A stretch of 64,000 nucleotides of DNA from DAISVY01 sp036826635 (GCA_036826635.1 DAISVY010000006.1:124001-188000), one strand, 5' to 3'. Shown: positions 35,904 through 45,338, counted from the first letter of the stretch. Numbers and translations are program-made. Notes: generated from the letters alone by a model not told the origin.

Positions 35904-36659
35904 TTAGAAAAAGCTGACGTCGATACCCGCAAAGCCCATTCCCACAATCGACATGATAATCGAGAACGTTATGAGCAGGCACGATGAAATGGCAGCCACA
36001 GCGATGCCCTTGCCGCGACTTATTCCGAATATGATCCCGAAACCGATCCCTCCCGCTATTATCGACCAGATCGCAAAAGCATCGAAATAATACAGGATCA
36101 TGTAAAGCATCGAGGTGAAATCCTTACCCGGCATCAGGGCCGCCAACCCGTACGACACGTACATGCTTCCCTTGATCAGCACCAGCGGGATACGAAGCAG
36201 ACCGCCGAACGTGGATATCACCATCGCCAATAACTCCACCCCCCAGGTGGCTTTGAACCGTGCCTCACCGCCGAAAACAACACGGCCCAGAAACCAGGCT
36301 ATCAGGGCAGCTATTATCGATATGATCAGAACCGTTATCGGGGCACCCAGAGCCGTTTGGAGAAGGTTCGGGTGGGCCGCATTCTGGCGCATGACCTCGA
36401 GTGCCTGAGGAGGAAGAGTCGTGGACGTCTTCATCATGTCGTATTGCATTTTGGCGCTTAAGGGAGCGCTCACGACCGCGGCAATAACCGAAAACACGAT
36501 GATCACTATCATGGGCCAGAGTATTCGTGGTTTGACTTTGAAATCCTCGAAAGCCTGCCGAGGAGACGAAAACACATGGAATATAATGCCCCAGATTCCA
36601 GGCGCCGCCGGGGACACGACACCGGCTTGATTATCGCTCGACTGAGGGTTGGTATCCAT
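35904..36659 (-). CDS. YIP1-family membrane protein
   Basis: A 251-residue polytopic protein. A proline-rich cytosolic N-terminus (residues 1-30) precedes FHVFSSPRQAFEDFKVKPRI, the typical entry to the YIP1 domain. About five membrane segments follow (MIVIIVFSVIAAVVSAPL, ITVLIISIIAALIAWFLG, a segment near 150 and two near the end). Function in bacteria is unknown. Its stop is followed immediately by the truncated CPBP start. No clear ribosome site is visible. The gene upstream on this strand is more than 4 kb away, so it is probably independently transcribed. Confidence 0.75.
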   Translation of the reverse strand: MDTNPQSSDNQAGVVSPAAPGIWGIIFHVFSSPRQAFEDFKVKPRILWPMIVIIVFSVIAAVVSAPLSAKMQYDMMKTSTTLPPQALEVMRQNAAHPNLLQTALGAPITVLIISIIAALIAWFLGRVVFGGEARFKATWGVELLAMVISTFGGLLRIPLVLIKGSMYVSYGLAALMPGKDFTSMLYMILYYFDAFAIWSIIAGGIGFGIIFGISRGKGIAVAAISSCLLITFSIIMSIVGMGFAGIDVSFF

Positions 36660-37072
36660 ATTAGACCTGCCTCTCTACTTTGTTCCGTCCCGATGGCCGG
36701 ACAACCGTTTCTCTTGACCTTTGATCTATTACTCCGAGAACCGAGTTTAGGTACGTTGGCAACCTCGCGCAAGTTTCAACTGGTCACCCCGGGACCAAAC
36801 CGACAGTTCCACCGACTTCGCCCGAAAAGAAGCCAAAGTCGGATTTGCGCCCGTGGTACATTTCAAAGCGGCGACCCGGGCGAAAACACAAGGGAACAGA
36901 GCAATTCATGCATTTGTTAAGTAGTTGATGCTAAAGCAGGTATGGCTTTTTCCGACATTTAGAGTGTCACTGTCGCAATAACGGATGGACCCGGGCGGGG
37001 CGAAGAGGTATTGTCCAACAGCGATTATTCTTCATCGGACCGCCACAACAGTCTGAACACGGAGAGACAGAA
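36660..37072. other. Intergenic region between divergent YIP1 and phosphofructokinase genes
   Basis: 413 bases holding the divergent control regions. TTGACC with AT-rich sequence behind it (around 36715) is a weak -35 candidate, but no convincing -10 was found. There is no clear terminator, riboswitch or protein-like frame. Confidence 0.3.
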
Positions 37073-38275
37073 ATGGCCAATATAAGCGAAAAAAAGGGCG
37101 TAATAGGCATCCTCACCGGGGGCGGTGATGTACCCGGTCTCAATCCCGCTATCCGGGCTGTCACGATAAGAGCCATACGAGAAGGCTATCGGGTCATCGG
37201 CATAAGGCGCGGCTGGGCCGGCATCATGGAAACTATCCGCGACAAAGAAGCCAACAACAGCAACAACTACCAAATCCTTACCGAAGATATCGTCAATAAA
37301 GCCGGTCGTACAGGCGGCACGTTCCTGCACAGCTCGCGCACCCATCCGGGACGGGTAACCAAACTACAGGTTCCGGAACATCTGCGGGATACGTTCAATG
37401 ACGAAATGAACGACCTGACACCGGAAGTAATAAAGAACCTCGATTTTCTGGGAATCGATTATCTCATCCCAATCGGCGGCGATGACACCCTGAGCTACGG
37501 CGTACATCTATACAAGCAAGGCGTCAGGGTGGTAGCTATTCCCAAAACGATGGACAACGATGTCCCCGGTACGGATTACTGCATCGGTTTCAGCACCTGC
37601 GTGACCCGGACGATCCAGATGACCAACAGCCTGCGCACCTCGGCCGGTTCCCATGAACGATTTCTGGTACTGGAAGTTTTCGGTCGTTATGCCGGTTTCA
37701 CGGCCATGCTTCCGACCATGGCCGGAGCCGCCAACCGCTGTGTGATTCCCGAACACAAATTCGATATCGAACTGCTGACCGAACTGTTGAGTAATGACCG
37801 CAGCAGCAACCCCAGTCGCTATTCCGTGGTTCTGGTTTCGGAAGGAGCTATGTTCGAAGGCGGTGAGATGGTTTTTCAGGACGCCGTAACAGACGCCTAC
37901 GGTCATGCCAAGCTGGGCGGAATAGGTGATCTGGTCTCAGCCGAACTCAAAGAACGCTCGCCGAAATACAACAACGGTCAACAGATCAACGTGATAAATC
38001 AGAAGTTCGGCTATCTCGTTCGCGGTGGCGATCCCGACGCCGTGGATTCCATCGTCCCCATGGCCTATGGCAACCTCGCCCTGGATTTAATTCTGAGAGG
38101 AATTCACGGACGCCTCGTGGTGCTCAAAAACGGCCGATACGACAACGTACCCGTGGACGTCGTTACCAGTCGAAAGAAAACGGTAAACGTCGACAAGCAC
38201 TACAACAAGGAACGTCTGCGGCCGCTCTACAAAAGCTTCGAGATGCAGCCACAGTTCATCATGACGAGCGACTGA
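37073..38275 (+). CDS. 6-phosphofructokinase, PPi-dependent type by key residues
   Basis: A 400-residue PfkA-superfamily enzyme: GILTGGGDVPGLNPAIRAV near 12-30, IGGDDTLSYG near 135-144, PKTMDNDVPGTDYCIGFST near 157-175, then MTNSLRTSAGSHERFLVLEV. ATP-using enzymes have Gly at the two discriminating positions (GGDG and PGTIDND in E. coli). Here they are Asp138 and Lys158, the combination known for pyrophosphate-dependent enzymes. PPi use is therefore predicted, which would make the step reversible in glycolysis and gluconeogenesis. The ATG has a GGAGAGACAGAA site. Transcribed alone. Confidence 0.88.
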   Translation: MANISEKKGVIGILTGGGDVPGLNPAIRAVTIRAIREGYRVIGIRRGWAGIMETIRDKEANNSNNYQILTEDIVNKAGRTGGTFLHSSRTHPGRVTKLQVPEHLRDTFNDEMNDLTPEVIKNLDFLGIDYLIPIGGDDTLSYGVHLYKQGVRVVAIPKTMDNDVPGTDYCIGFSTCVTRTIQMTNSLRTSAGSHERFLVLEVFGRYAGFTAMLPTMAGAANRCVIPEHKFDIELLTELLSNDRSSNPSRYSVVLVSEGAMFEGGEMVFQDAVTDAYGHAKLGGIGDLVSAELKERSPKYNNGQQINVINQKFGYLVRGGDPDAVDSIVPMAYGNLALDLILRGIHGRLVVLKNGRYDNVPVDVVTSRKKTVNVDKHYNKERLRPLYKSFEMQPQFIMTSD

Positions 38276-38656
38276 GAATTCACCCGACCGGGTTCCATAC
38301 GCTTCCGCCGGTATGACCGTTTCGTCACAGCATGACGATACAAGTCAGCCGTCGGCAAAGATTCGGACATTTCTGCCGGCGCCGACTGTCAACCTGAATC
38401 ATCTCGGGGTTGATGCAACCGTCCCGAATCTCATCGCGCAGCTTACCGGACATATCGGCCGTGTTCCCGCGAGCGGCGTTCACGTTCTTTGATCATATAA
38501 CCCTCCTCCGATTATAATATCATATTGACATTACAACGATATCATAATAAAGACTCACGGCTTTTCCGTATTCGGGTTGTTTTTTTCTCCGTTTGGGGAA
38601 TAATATAGCTCCCCGGAAACAAATATGACCATGCGGTGTTTCAAGAATCGGAGGAT
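38276..38656. other. Intergenic region with a strong ribosome site and possible micro-ORF
   Basis: 381 bases between phosphofructokinase and photolyase. On the minus strand a consensus-like GGAGGAGGG (38509-38501) is placed four bases before ATG 38496-38494, which opens only a 17-codon frame (MIKERERRSREHGRYVR, stop). A second minus-strand frame in the same region has 50 codons after that, and a frameshift between the two is possible. A plus-strand TTGACA (38525-38530) could serve the photolyase, but the -10 is weak. Confidence 0.3.
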
Positions 38657-40105
38657 ATGTCTACCCGGAAAGATAACCTGAACCGACAAGAGTATATCGT
38701 TCACCTTCAGCCGAACAGCGACAAAACGCCAATGCCGGAAGTTAATGACAAAAGGACAAAGGTTATCAGGCATGGTCGTGAAATAACCGGCCCGGTAATT
38801 TACGCCATGTCGCGCGACCAGAGAGTTAACGACAACTGGGCATTGTTATACGCCCGTCAACTGGCCGTTGAGCGAAAACAACCGCTGATCGTTGCCTGTC
38901 CAATAGCCGCCGATTATCCCGATGCTCCCGGGCGACAGCTTGACTTTATGATATCAGGACTGCGGGAAGTTGCGGTCAGATTGTTCCGCCTTCGCATACC
39001 ATTCGTAGCCTCGCAGCAGCCGGCGGCTCACGCCTTACATTCTTTGATCGAAAGTATCGGAGCCGGAGCGCTGGTCTGTGACTTCAATCCTTTGAAAGAG
39101 AGTCGTTCGTGGAAGACCCGGCTGGCGGAAATAACCCAACTACCGATTTACGAAGTGGATGCCCACAATATCGTCCCTTGCCGGGAAGGATCGAACAAAC
39201 AGGAATACGCCGCTTACACAATCCGGTCAAAGATACACAAAAAACTCAACGAGTATCTGGACGATATTCCCACTCTGAAAAAACATCCCTTTCCTCTCGC
39301 GAGTTCTGATTTTTCCGAAGAATGGTCGACTATCGATGAAATTATAAGCGACAGAGCCATTGATAACACGGGGGCTCCGTACAAGCCCGGCGAAGCGGCC
39401 GCCCAAAAGCAATTACGGCTTTTCCTTTCGAAAAAACTGATCGGCTATAACACCCTGAGAAACAACCCGGCCGTGGCCGGCCAATCCGATTTGTCACCCT
39501 ATTTGCATTTCGGGCAACTGTCGGCGCAGCGTGCAGCCTTCGAGGCCCAGAAATACGACACTGATATAGCATCGCAGGAAGCGTTCCTCGAAGAATTGAT
39601 CGTCCGTCGTGAACTGGCCGACAATTTCTGCTTTTACAACGACAGCTATGACTCTATTACCGGCTTCCCGCAATGGGCTCAGAAAACTCTCAACGAACAC
39701 CGCCGCGATCTCCGTCTTCGCCTCTATGACAGGGATGAACTGGAAAACGCCGTTACCCATGACGAACTATGGAACGCCGCGCAAATCGAAATGGTCATAA
39801 CCGGGAAAATGCACGGATACATGCGAATGTACTGGGCCAAAAAAATCCTGGAGTGGTCACCATCACCACGGGACGCTCTTTCCCACGCCATATACCTGAA
39901 CAATAAGTATGAACTGGACGGGCACGACCCCAACGGCTATGCGGGTATCGCCTGGTCAATCGGCGGCGTTCACGACCGCGCCTGGTCCGAACGGGAGATT
40001 TTCGGAAAAATAAGATACATGAGCTACACCGGCTGCCGACGTAAATTCCCGGTCGATGACTACGTGAATCGCATCGCCGCGCTGGCGGAAAAAGTAATGG
40101 CGTAA
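38657..40105 (+). CDS. phr: Class II CPD photolyase
   Basis: A 482-residue deoxyribodipyrimidine photolyase of class II. The ATG at 38657 sits just behind GGAGG (short gap). A GTG at 38636 would add seven residues without a site. The N-terminal antenna domain has GPVIYAMSRDQRVNDNWALL. The C-terminal FAD domain has ELIVRRELADNFCFYNDSYD, MHGYMRMYWAKKILEWSPSP and DPNGYAGIAWSIGGVHDRAW, all standard for class II. It repairs cyclobutane pyrimidine dimers with blue or near-UV light. An organism using it is exposed to light. The protein ends with RKFPVDDYVNRI. A minus-strand CPBP protease gene follows, convergent, after 78 bases. Confidence 0.92.
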   Translation: MSTRKDNLNRQEYIVHLQPNSDKTPMPEVNDKRTKVIRHGREITGPVIYAMSRDQRVNDNWALLYARQLAVERKQPLIVACPIAADYPDAPGRQLDFMISGLREVAVRLFRLRIPFVASQQPAAHALHSLIESIGAGALVCDFNPLKESRSWKTRLAEITQLPIYEVDAHNIVPCREGSNKQEYAAYTIRSKIHKKLNEYLDDIPTLKKHPFPLASSDFSEEWSTIDEIISDRAIDNTGAPYKPGEAAAQKQLRLFLSKKLIGYNTLRNNPAVAGQSDLSPYLHFGQLSAQRAAFEAQKYDTDIASQEAFLEELIVRRELADNFCFYNDSYDSITGFPQWAQKTLNEHRRDLRLRLYDRDELENAVTHDELWNAAQIEMVITGKMHGYMRMYWAKKILEWSPSPRDALSHAIYLNNKYELDGHDPNGYAGIAWSIGGVHDRAWSEREIFGKIRYMSYTGCRRKFPVDDYVNRIAALAEKVMA

Positions 40106-40183
40106 AAACTCACGCCTTGAGAAGGACGACAAACAATCAGGTGCAAAGACCTGATGCTCACTCTACAATCCGGTCAGGGCTCT

Positions 40184-40948
40184 TTATCCCAGATAAATGG
40201 TCTCCCCTCCCACCGGCACTACCCGTGCCCTCCTGTGGTCCAGCATCCTGCCATAAAGAGCAATCACAAAATATATCACGACCGCCATCAGAACTCCCAC
40301 CAACCCCGAGTCGTCCACAGTGTTACTGTATACATGCCAACCCATGGGAAACAGTATTGACCGGGTCCAGTAGTAGATATACCCGAACAGCACCGACATG
40401 ATGAGAATCCCCTGCAATTGCCACACGGTCTTTGTCGGCCAGTGAGCCGATGTAAAAAGGAAAGCGCTTACCAGTATTGCTATCAACACGCGCCGCTTCC
40501 GCTTAACTAAAACGGCTATCAGGCTGTTGATCAGCAATACTCGGAATATCAACTCCTCGACAGAGGCATTGAAAACAACAAAAGATAGTTTGAGAGACAC
40601 CGAACCGGAAACGATGTCACCATACGATAAAACAATAAAAGTACCACCCGCTATTAGCGCAAGCCCAAGCCAGCAACCCCAGTTAAGAGTAAAACCATAA
40701 TCACCAAAAGATTCTCTGCACCCTACAACTCTCGCCGCAATCAACATAACGAAGAACACATTCACCGCCATCCCGGCGACGGACACCCCGGATACTACAC
40801 CCCACAGACTATATGTCCAGCAGTAGCTGATAACATAGTTCGCTATAAACCCCATTAGCGTCCACAAAAGGATCAACAATACTGTCCCCTTGTTCAGGGC
40901 CGACTGGCTGCCGAGAGCAGTATACCATCTCTTATCGCTCATGAACAT
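40184..40948 (-). CDS. CPBP family membrane protease, probable processing enzyme of the peptide cluster
   Basis: About 254 residues with six to eight membrane helices. CPBP (CAAX/Rce1-like) motifs are intact: SVEELIFRVLL with EExxxR, FLFTSAHW with FxxxH, and GWHVYSNT with HxxxN. Intramembrane glutamate-type proteases of this family mature peptides or bacteriocins, for example SkfC in the sporulation killing factor system. Here it is the last gene of the minus-strand peptide cluster, 138 bases beyond the second tandem secreted protein. The ATG at 40948 is chosen; ATG 40942 and GTG 40966 are possible. Role in removing the leader of the 48.6-kb peptide is inference. Confidence 0.75.
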   Translation of the reverse strand: MFMSDKRWYTALGSQSALNKGTVLLILLWTLMGFIANYVISYCWTYSLWGVVSGVSVAGMAVNVFFVMLIAARVVGCRESFGDYGFTLNWGCWLGLALIAGGTFIVLSYGDIVSGSVSLKLSFVVFNASVEELIFRVLLINSLIAVLVKRKRRVLIAILVSAFLFTSAHWPTKTVWQLQGILIMSVLFGYIYYWTRSILFPMGWHVYSNTVDDSGLVGVLMAVVIYFVIALYGRMLDHRRARVVPVGGETIYLG

Positions 40949-41086
40949 GTGCCTTATACTATACACGGTGCCACGACTACACCGACCCGCTCACCTGTCA
41001 GGACGCAACGGTAATAACTAAGTTTATCCTGTCCGAGATATCCACGTCTCTAATGTTTCCATTTTGCAAAGTCCAATTCACCAACC

Positions 41087-42136
41087 TCAATAGGTGTGCC
41101 TTCGCACCTGATCCCCGTTCGTCGGGAGTAAGATGTTCTCCCTGTCTCCCTCCTGCATGGGACGAAAAGACTTCGGCAACAACGAATCGGCAACCCCGGC
41201 CCAAAGACTACCGTCGCCTATGAACCGAAGATTACCATCATCGTCATACACCGACTCACAAGGGATGATGTTATCGTATCTTTCTCCTGATCTCTTGGAT
41301 TTGTCTTGAACCAAAAGACTCAGCAAGTGTATATCCCTTACAGGCAAAGGAACAGCCTTGATCTCATAGTAAACGGTATCACCCTTAACTATCCCCGGTG
41401 CAATCCGCTGTGGCTCCGAAACTACCTTCATACCCTCTGCGTAGATCTGTATCTGTAGAGGATTGGGCAGATCATCGACCGCCGTCAGACGATAGCGCAC
41501 CGTTGAAGTATCTCCTATCCGAAATACCGGCTTGACCGTAAAGTCGGTCAAAAAGAGATCATCATCACTGGGCTCTCCGCCATGCCGCAGCACATACACT
41601 GAATCCTTATTGAAAAACGTACACTGCTGACGGTTACAATCGTTATAATGATTAGACAGTTCGATCTTGTCCAGAAACGTTAAATTCCCATCCTGGTCAA
41701 AACACCAATGCACGTCCAACGCGCCATCCACGTTATCGAACATATACAGCATGAACTTATGAAGTCCTGATCGCAGCGGTACCAACTCAAAGCTGCCCGA
41801 ATATGTCCCCCCAAGCGGGTGAGGCCCCGGCCAGACAAAAATAGAGTCTCCCAGCAGCCGCACGGCTTTGCAGTTCCAGACCAGATGGATCTTCCAATCT
41901 CCCTCAGGAACAAGAAAGTCGCGCGATACCTCAAGAGTGAAATCCACTCTCACTGGTTCCAAAGGGGCTGGCAGCTTCTCGAAATCGAACCTCCCCACAA
42001 ACGGTCTCCGACCACCAGGAAGTCTTGGCGGCTTCATAATTATCTTCTCTTTATATCCATCTATGTGCAGTTTCACCTGAGCCGCCAACGGCGCAACCAA
42101 AAGAAATACCGCAAAGATTACCGTAAGCAATCTCAT
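41087..42136 (-). CDS. Secreted tandem paralogue, downstream copy
   Basis: A 349-residue exported protein with signal peptide MRLLTVIFAVFLLVAPLAAQ. The ATG at 42136 (GAAGGGATCAGCA upstream) matches the start of its neighbour at 43259. A longer frame to 42316 is coding overlap with the other copy. The domain beginning GRRPFVGRFDFEKLPAPL is beta-rich, followed by VRVDFTLEVSRDFLVPEG, a dyad of cysteines (NDCNRQQC) and FTVKPVFRIGDTSTVRYRL. No family is recognised. The central part is identical or nearly so to the upstream copy, while the two ends differ. It belongs to the peptide cluster. Confidence 0.8.
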   Translation of the reverse strand: MRLLTVIFAVFLLVAPLAAQVKLHIDGYKEKIIMKPPRLPGGRRPFVGRFDFEKLPAPLEPVRVDFTLEVSRDFLVPEGDWKIHLVWNCKAVRLLGDSIFVWPGPHPLGGTYSGSFELVPLRSGLHKFMLYMFDNVDGALDVHWCFDQDGNLTFLDKIELSNHYNDCNRQQCTFFNKDSVYVLRHGGEPSDDDLFLTDFTVKPVFRIGDTSTVRYRLTAVDDLPNPLQIQIYAEGMKVVSEPQRIAPGIVKGDTVYYEIKAVPLPVRDIHLLSLLVQDKSKRSGERYDNIIPCESVYDDDGNLRFIGDGSLWAGVADSLLPKSFRPMQEGDRENILLPTNGDQVRRHTY

Positions 42137-42209
42137 TGCTGATCCCTTCGATGGCCGGATGGCATTCTCATACTTCTCTGCTGCCACTTTTGCCTTTCGC
42201 ATATCAACC

Positions 42210-43259
42210 TCAATAGGTGTGTCTTTGTATCTGTTCCCTGTCAGGAAAGATAATGATACTCTCCCTGTCTCCTTCCCGCATGGGACGAAAAGACTTCGGC
42301 AACAACGAATCGGCAACCCCGGCCCAAAGACTACCGTCGCCTATGAACCGAAGATTACCATCATCGTCATACACCGACTCACAAGGGATGATGTTATCGT
42401 ATCTTTCTCCTGATCTCTTGGATTTGTCTTGAACCAAAAGACTCAGCAAGTGTATATCCCTTACAGGCAAAGGAACAGCCTTGATCTCATAGTAAACGGT
42501 ATCACCCTTAACTATCCCCGGTGCAATCCGCTGTGGCTCCGAAACTACCTTCATACCCTCTGCGTAGATCTGTATCTGTAGAGGATTGGGCAGATCATCG
42601 ACCGCCGTCAGACGATAGCGCACCGTTGAAGTATCTCCTATCCGAAATACCGGCTTGACCGTAAAGTCGGTCAAAAAGAGATCATCATCACTGGGCTCTC
42701 CGCCATGCCGCAGCACATACACTGAATCCTTATTGAAAAACGTACACTGCTGACGGTTACAATCGTTATAATGATTAGACAGTTCGATCTTGTCCAGAAA
42801 CGTTAAATTCCCATCCTGGTCAAAACACCAATGCACGTCCAACGCGCCATCCACGTTATCGAACATATACAGCATGAACTTATGAAGTCCTGATCGCAGC
42901 GGTACCAACTCAAAGCTGCCCGAATATGTCCCCCCAAGCGGGTGAGGCCCCGGCCAGACAAAAATAGAGTCTCCCAGCAGCCGCACGGCTTTGCAGTTCC
43001 AGACCAGATGGATCTTCCAATCTCCCTCAGGAACAAGAAAGTCGCGCGATACCTCAAGAGTGAAATCCACTCTCACTGGTTCCAAAGGGGCTGGCAGCTT
43101 CTCGAAATCGAACCTCCCCACAAACGGTCTCCGACCATCAGGAAGATTGACAAATTTCAGGTTAACTTCCGGATTGTACCCATCTATATGCTGGTTCACC
43201 TGAGCCGCCAACGGCGCAGCCAAAAGAAACACCGCTAAGATTACCGTAAGCAATCTCAT
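42210..43259 (-). CDS. Secreted tandem paralogue, upstream copy
   Basis: A 349-residue twin of the 41087-42136 protein, of exactly equal length. Signal peptide MRLLTVILAVFLLAAPLAAQ, then a different N-terminal linker (NQHIDGYNPEVNLKFVNLPD against KLHIDGYKEKIIMKPPRLPG in the other copy) and a different last 15 residues. The ATG overlaps the stop of the preceding secreted gene (ATGA). Spot comparisons showed no mismatch over about 860 bases (42278-43137 against 41155-42014). Function unknown. The beta-rich, export-signalled form and its position suggest an envelope component of the peptide system. Confidence 0.8.
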   Translation of the reverse strand: MRLLTVILAVFLLAAPLAAQVNQHIDGYNPEVNLKFVNLPDGRRPFVGRFDFEKLPAPLEPVRVDFTLEVSRDFLVPEGDWKIHLVWNCKAVRLLGDSIFVWPGPHPLGGTYSGSFELVPLRSGLHKFMLYMFDNVDGALDVHWCFDQDGNLTFLDKIELSNHYNDCNRQQCTFFNKDSVYVLRHGGEPSDDDLFLTDFTVKPVFRIGDTSTVRYRLTAVDDLPNPLQIQIYAEGMKVVSEPQRIAPGIVKGDTVYYEIKAVPLPVRDIHLLSLLVQDKSKRSGERYDNIIPCESVYDDDGNLRFIGDGSLWAGVADSLLPKSFRPMREGDRESIIIFPDREQIQRHTY

Positions 43260-44356
43260 TGCTGACCTCTCTGTAGTAATAATCCATTCCCGGATTCCTG
43301 CTTCTGCCGATCAGGGCCGTTCTTCTTACCGGGGGGATCGAGTTCCCGCTGCCGGAAGTACTGCGGCGGAATATAACTCGAATCCTTCACCTCAATCTCT
43401 CGCCGCTCGAACTCCCGCTGTTTCTCCGACGTCAGGATACAACGATAGTAACCCGGCCATTCGGTCGGATGAAGATCGTCCAGGATTGATTCCAGGTATT
43501 CAGAATGTTTCGGATCTCGCAGATCAACCACAACCTCCTCGCCAACCTCAGGCTCCAGCTCGCGAAGCAGAGAATCAACACTCTTCCGCATCTGAGCCTG
43601 TTTCTCCTCAATGGTCATGCTTTCGGACAGCCGAAACTTGTATTCCCCCTTGTTCCGAATCCAGTACTGACCGTCAACCTCTATCACCTGAGCATTGTGC
43701 TCGGTCAGCGGCTTCTTCTCCAGTTCCTCCTTTCGCTCCCGCTGAAGGCGTTTCTCGAACACCTCCCACTCTCTGCGGGCCTCTTCCTGTTTCACACTAT
43801 TAAGGCTGTCAGACCGCCGCTGCACCTCTCTGACGCGGGCACTGTCTACCGGCGGAAGCTTCCGGGGTGGGAACTTGCTTTTGTCAAGCGGGATAACCAC
43901 CGATCCACTTGGCGGAACCAGAGGTGGCAAGGCCGGATCACGCCAGGAACCTATGATCGTTTCTCCGGTTGTAATGAAGTACTTACCAAAGTCCAGCGAC
44001 AGTTGACACAGCTCAACCTTCATCACTACACCAGAGGTGTCGTTATTCGGCAACACAACTTGCAGGTGCGCAGTGAACGGCTTTCTCCTGGCGATCGGAG
44101 TGCTAATAGAGGTTTCACCCAGGATAGTCAGATCACCGATAGGAGCAAAAGTAACCCGCATCTCTTCGCAAGCAGCGGCAAATTCGAAGGAGAATTCCAA
44201 TTCGGTCAGTTCGACTCCCTTCGTGTACGACACCGGTTTCAACTCCCAATCAAACGGCGGGCTCATCGCGCCACCTGCCTCAACTCTTGCCAACAGGCAT
44301 ACCAGCAATGCCGCCAAGGCCAGAGAGACGGTCGATAACAGTGATTTTACGGACAT
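43256..44356 (-). CDS. Secreted protein with Ig-like domain and charged coiled-coil
   Basis: A 366-residue exported protein. ATG at 44356 with a GGGAGGGAATT site. The signal segment is VSLALAALLVCLLARVEAGG. Residues about 35-155 are beta-rich (LTELEFSFEFAAACEEMRVT, RRKPFTAHLQVVLPNND) and have the same general pattern as the tandem paralogues. Residues about 185-245 are highly charged and helical (RRSDSLNSVKQEEARREWEV) and probably form a coiled coil. The last 100 residues are polar. No known family. Its stop overlaps the start of the next gene, so the three secreted genes are translationally linked. Confidence 0.72.
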   Translation of the reverse strand: MSVKSLLSTVSLALAALLVCLLARVEAGGAMSPPFDWELKPVSYTKGVELTELEFSFEFAAACEEMRVTFAPIGDLTILGETSISTPIARRKPFTAHLQVVLPNNDTSGVVMKVELCQLSLDFGKYFITTGETIIGSWRDPALPPLVPPSGSVVIPLDKSKFPPRKLPPVDSARVREVQRRSDSLNSVKQEEARREWEVFEKRLQRERKEELEKKPLTEHNAQVIEVDGQYWIRNKGEYKFRLSESMTIEEKQAQMRKSVDSLLRELEPEVGEEVVVDLRDPKHSEYLESILDDLHPTEWPGYYRCILTSEKQREFERREIEVKDSSYIPPQYFRQRELDPPGKKNGPDRQKQESGNGLLLQRGQQ

Positions 44357-44477
44357 AATTCCCTCCCGTTTCTAAGGGAAAGACGTTCATGCTAATACGA
44401 ACGTGCATTCTGCTATTGCAAGACACCTGCGACGGAACTCGTTGCACTTTGTCTCGCTCACCCTGTCCCACTCGCCG

Positions 44478-45338
44478 TTACCGTTTTCTGACAACAGCCA
44501 TCAGACTACCCTGCCTCACGGTGACAGATGATTCACAACCGGCACAAATGTAAACATCCAAAACGACCTTTGTCTTAATGCTCCGGCCACACCGAGTGGC
44601 GGGAATGAACTTGCTTTGCAACAGCATCGCCAGATAAGCGTTGGCATAGCCATGCCCTTCGGGTTCCTCTTGCACGACACGCCATTTAATGCACCCATCT
44701 TCGTCAATGATCAAATCCACGACCAGGTGCCCCGTATCATCACCGATAATGTAAGTGGGATCGATATCGGAAAACAGAATCGTGGCCGGCTTGTTCGTAG
44801 CATCAATTGCAGTTGTCAACGGGAATATAGGTCGCCGTGGTCGGGGGAGATAAGGTTCATCACCGCCAAACCCGAAACCATCACCGCCAATCTCGAAGAA
44901 ACAGAAACTATCACCATAACCAAAACCGTCACCCTCCGATTCCAACACGGGACCTTCGGCAGGAAACGATATCCGATGCGAACGAACATCGCCAGCATCA
45001 CGAGGCAAGGAGCAATCGCGCACAATCTTGATGTGGCCAATAACGCCAACAGGGAAAGTTCCATCTCGGAACACACGACCTGTCCCTGATCGACCGCCGC
45101 CGCCCGCTTCCTGATGGCCGCCACCCGATACCGTATCACAAACCAAAACGAAACGACTCGGCTCAGCGTGTTCGTATTCCGGCGTAACCTTGCTGGGTTC
45201 GAGTGAAATCATGACAACAACAGCCAGTGCGATAATCGAATACGCCACCAAGGCCGCCTTCACGCAGTTGCGTTGATATTGAGACTTCTGGTATAACCCG
45301 GGATAATAGCTCGAACAGGTTCTGTTTTCCTCTTCCAT
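44478..45338 (-). CDS. TonB-like protein with glycine-rich linker
   Basis: A 286-residue protein. ATG at 45338 with a GGGGAGAG site; a TTG 24 bases upstream is the only longer option. There is one membrane segment near residues 30-50 (LVAYSIIALAVVVMISLEP), then a Gly-, Ser- and Arg-rich periplasmic linker. The C-terminal domain has the TonB pattern (GHLVVDLIIDEDGCIKWRVV and SKFIPATRCGRSIKTKVVLDVY). TonB proteins couple the proton gradient to outer-membrane receptors. Unlike a normal TonB it lacks a Pro-Lys/Pro-Glu linker and carries extra cysteines. It sits in the peptide cluster, which suggests an outer-membrane step for the product. Confidence 0.7.
   Translation of the reverse strand: MEEENRTCSSYYPGLYQKSQYQRNCVKAALVAYSIIALAVVVMISLEPSKVTPEYEHAEPSRFVLVCDTVSGGGHQEAGGGGRSGTGRVFRDGTFPVGVIGHIKIVRDCSLPRDAGDVRSHRISFPAEGPVLESEGDGFGYGDSFCFFEIGGDGFGFGGDEPYLPRPRRPIFPLTTAIDATNKPATILFSDIDPTYIIGDDTGHLVVDLIIDEDGCIKWRVVQEEPEGHGYANAYLAMLLQSKFIPATRCGRSIKTKVVLDVYICAGCESSVTVRQGSLMAVVRKR

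Noticed and set aside
40998..41204. 68-codon frame overlapping the end of the downstream tandem paralogue
   Set aside because: Mostly inside the real gene in another frame, with no ribosome site.
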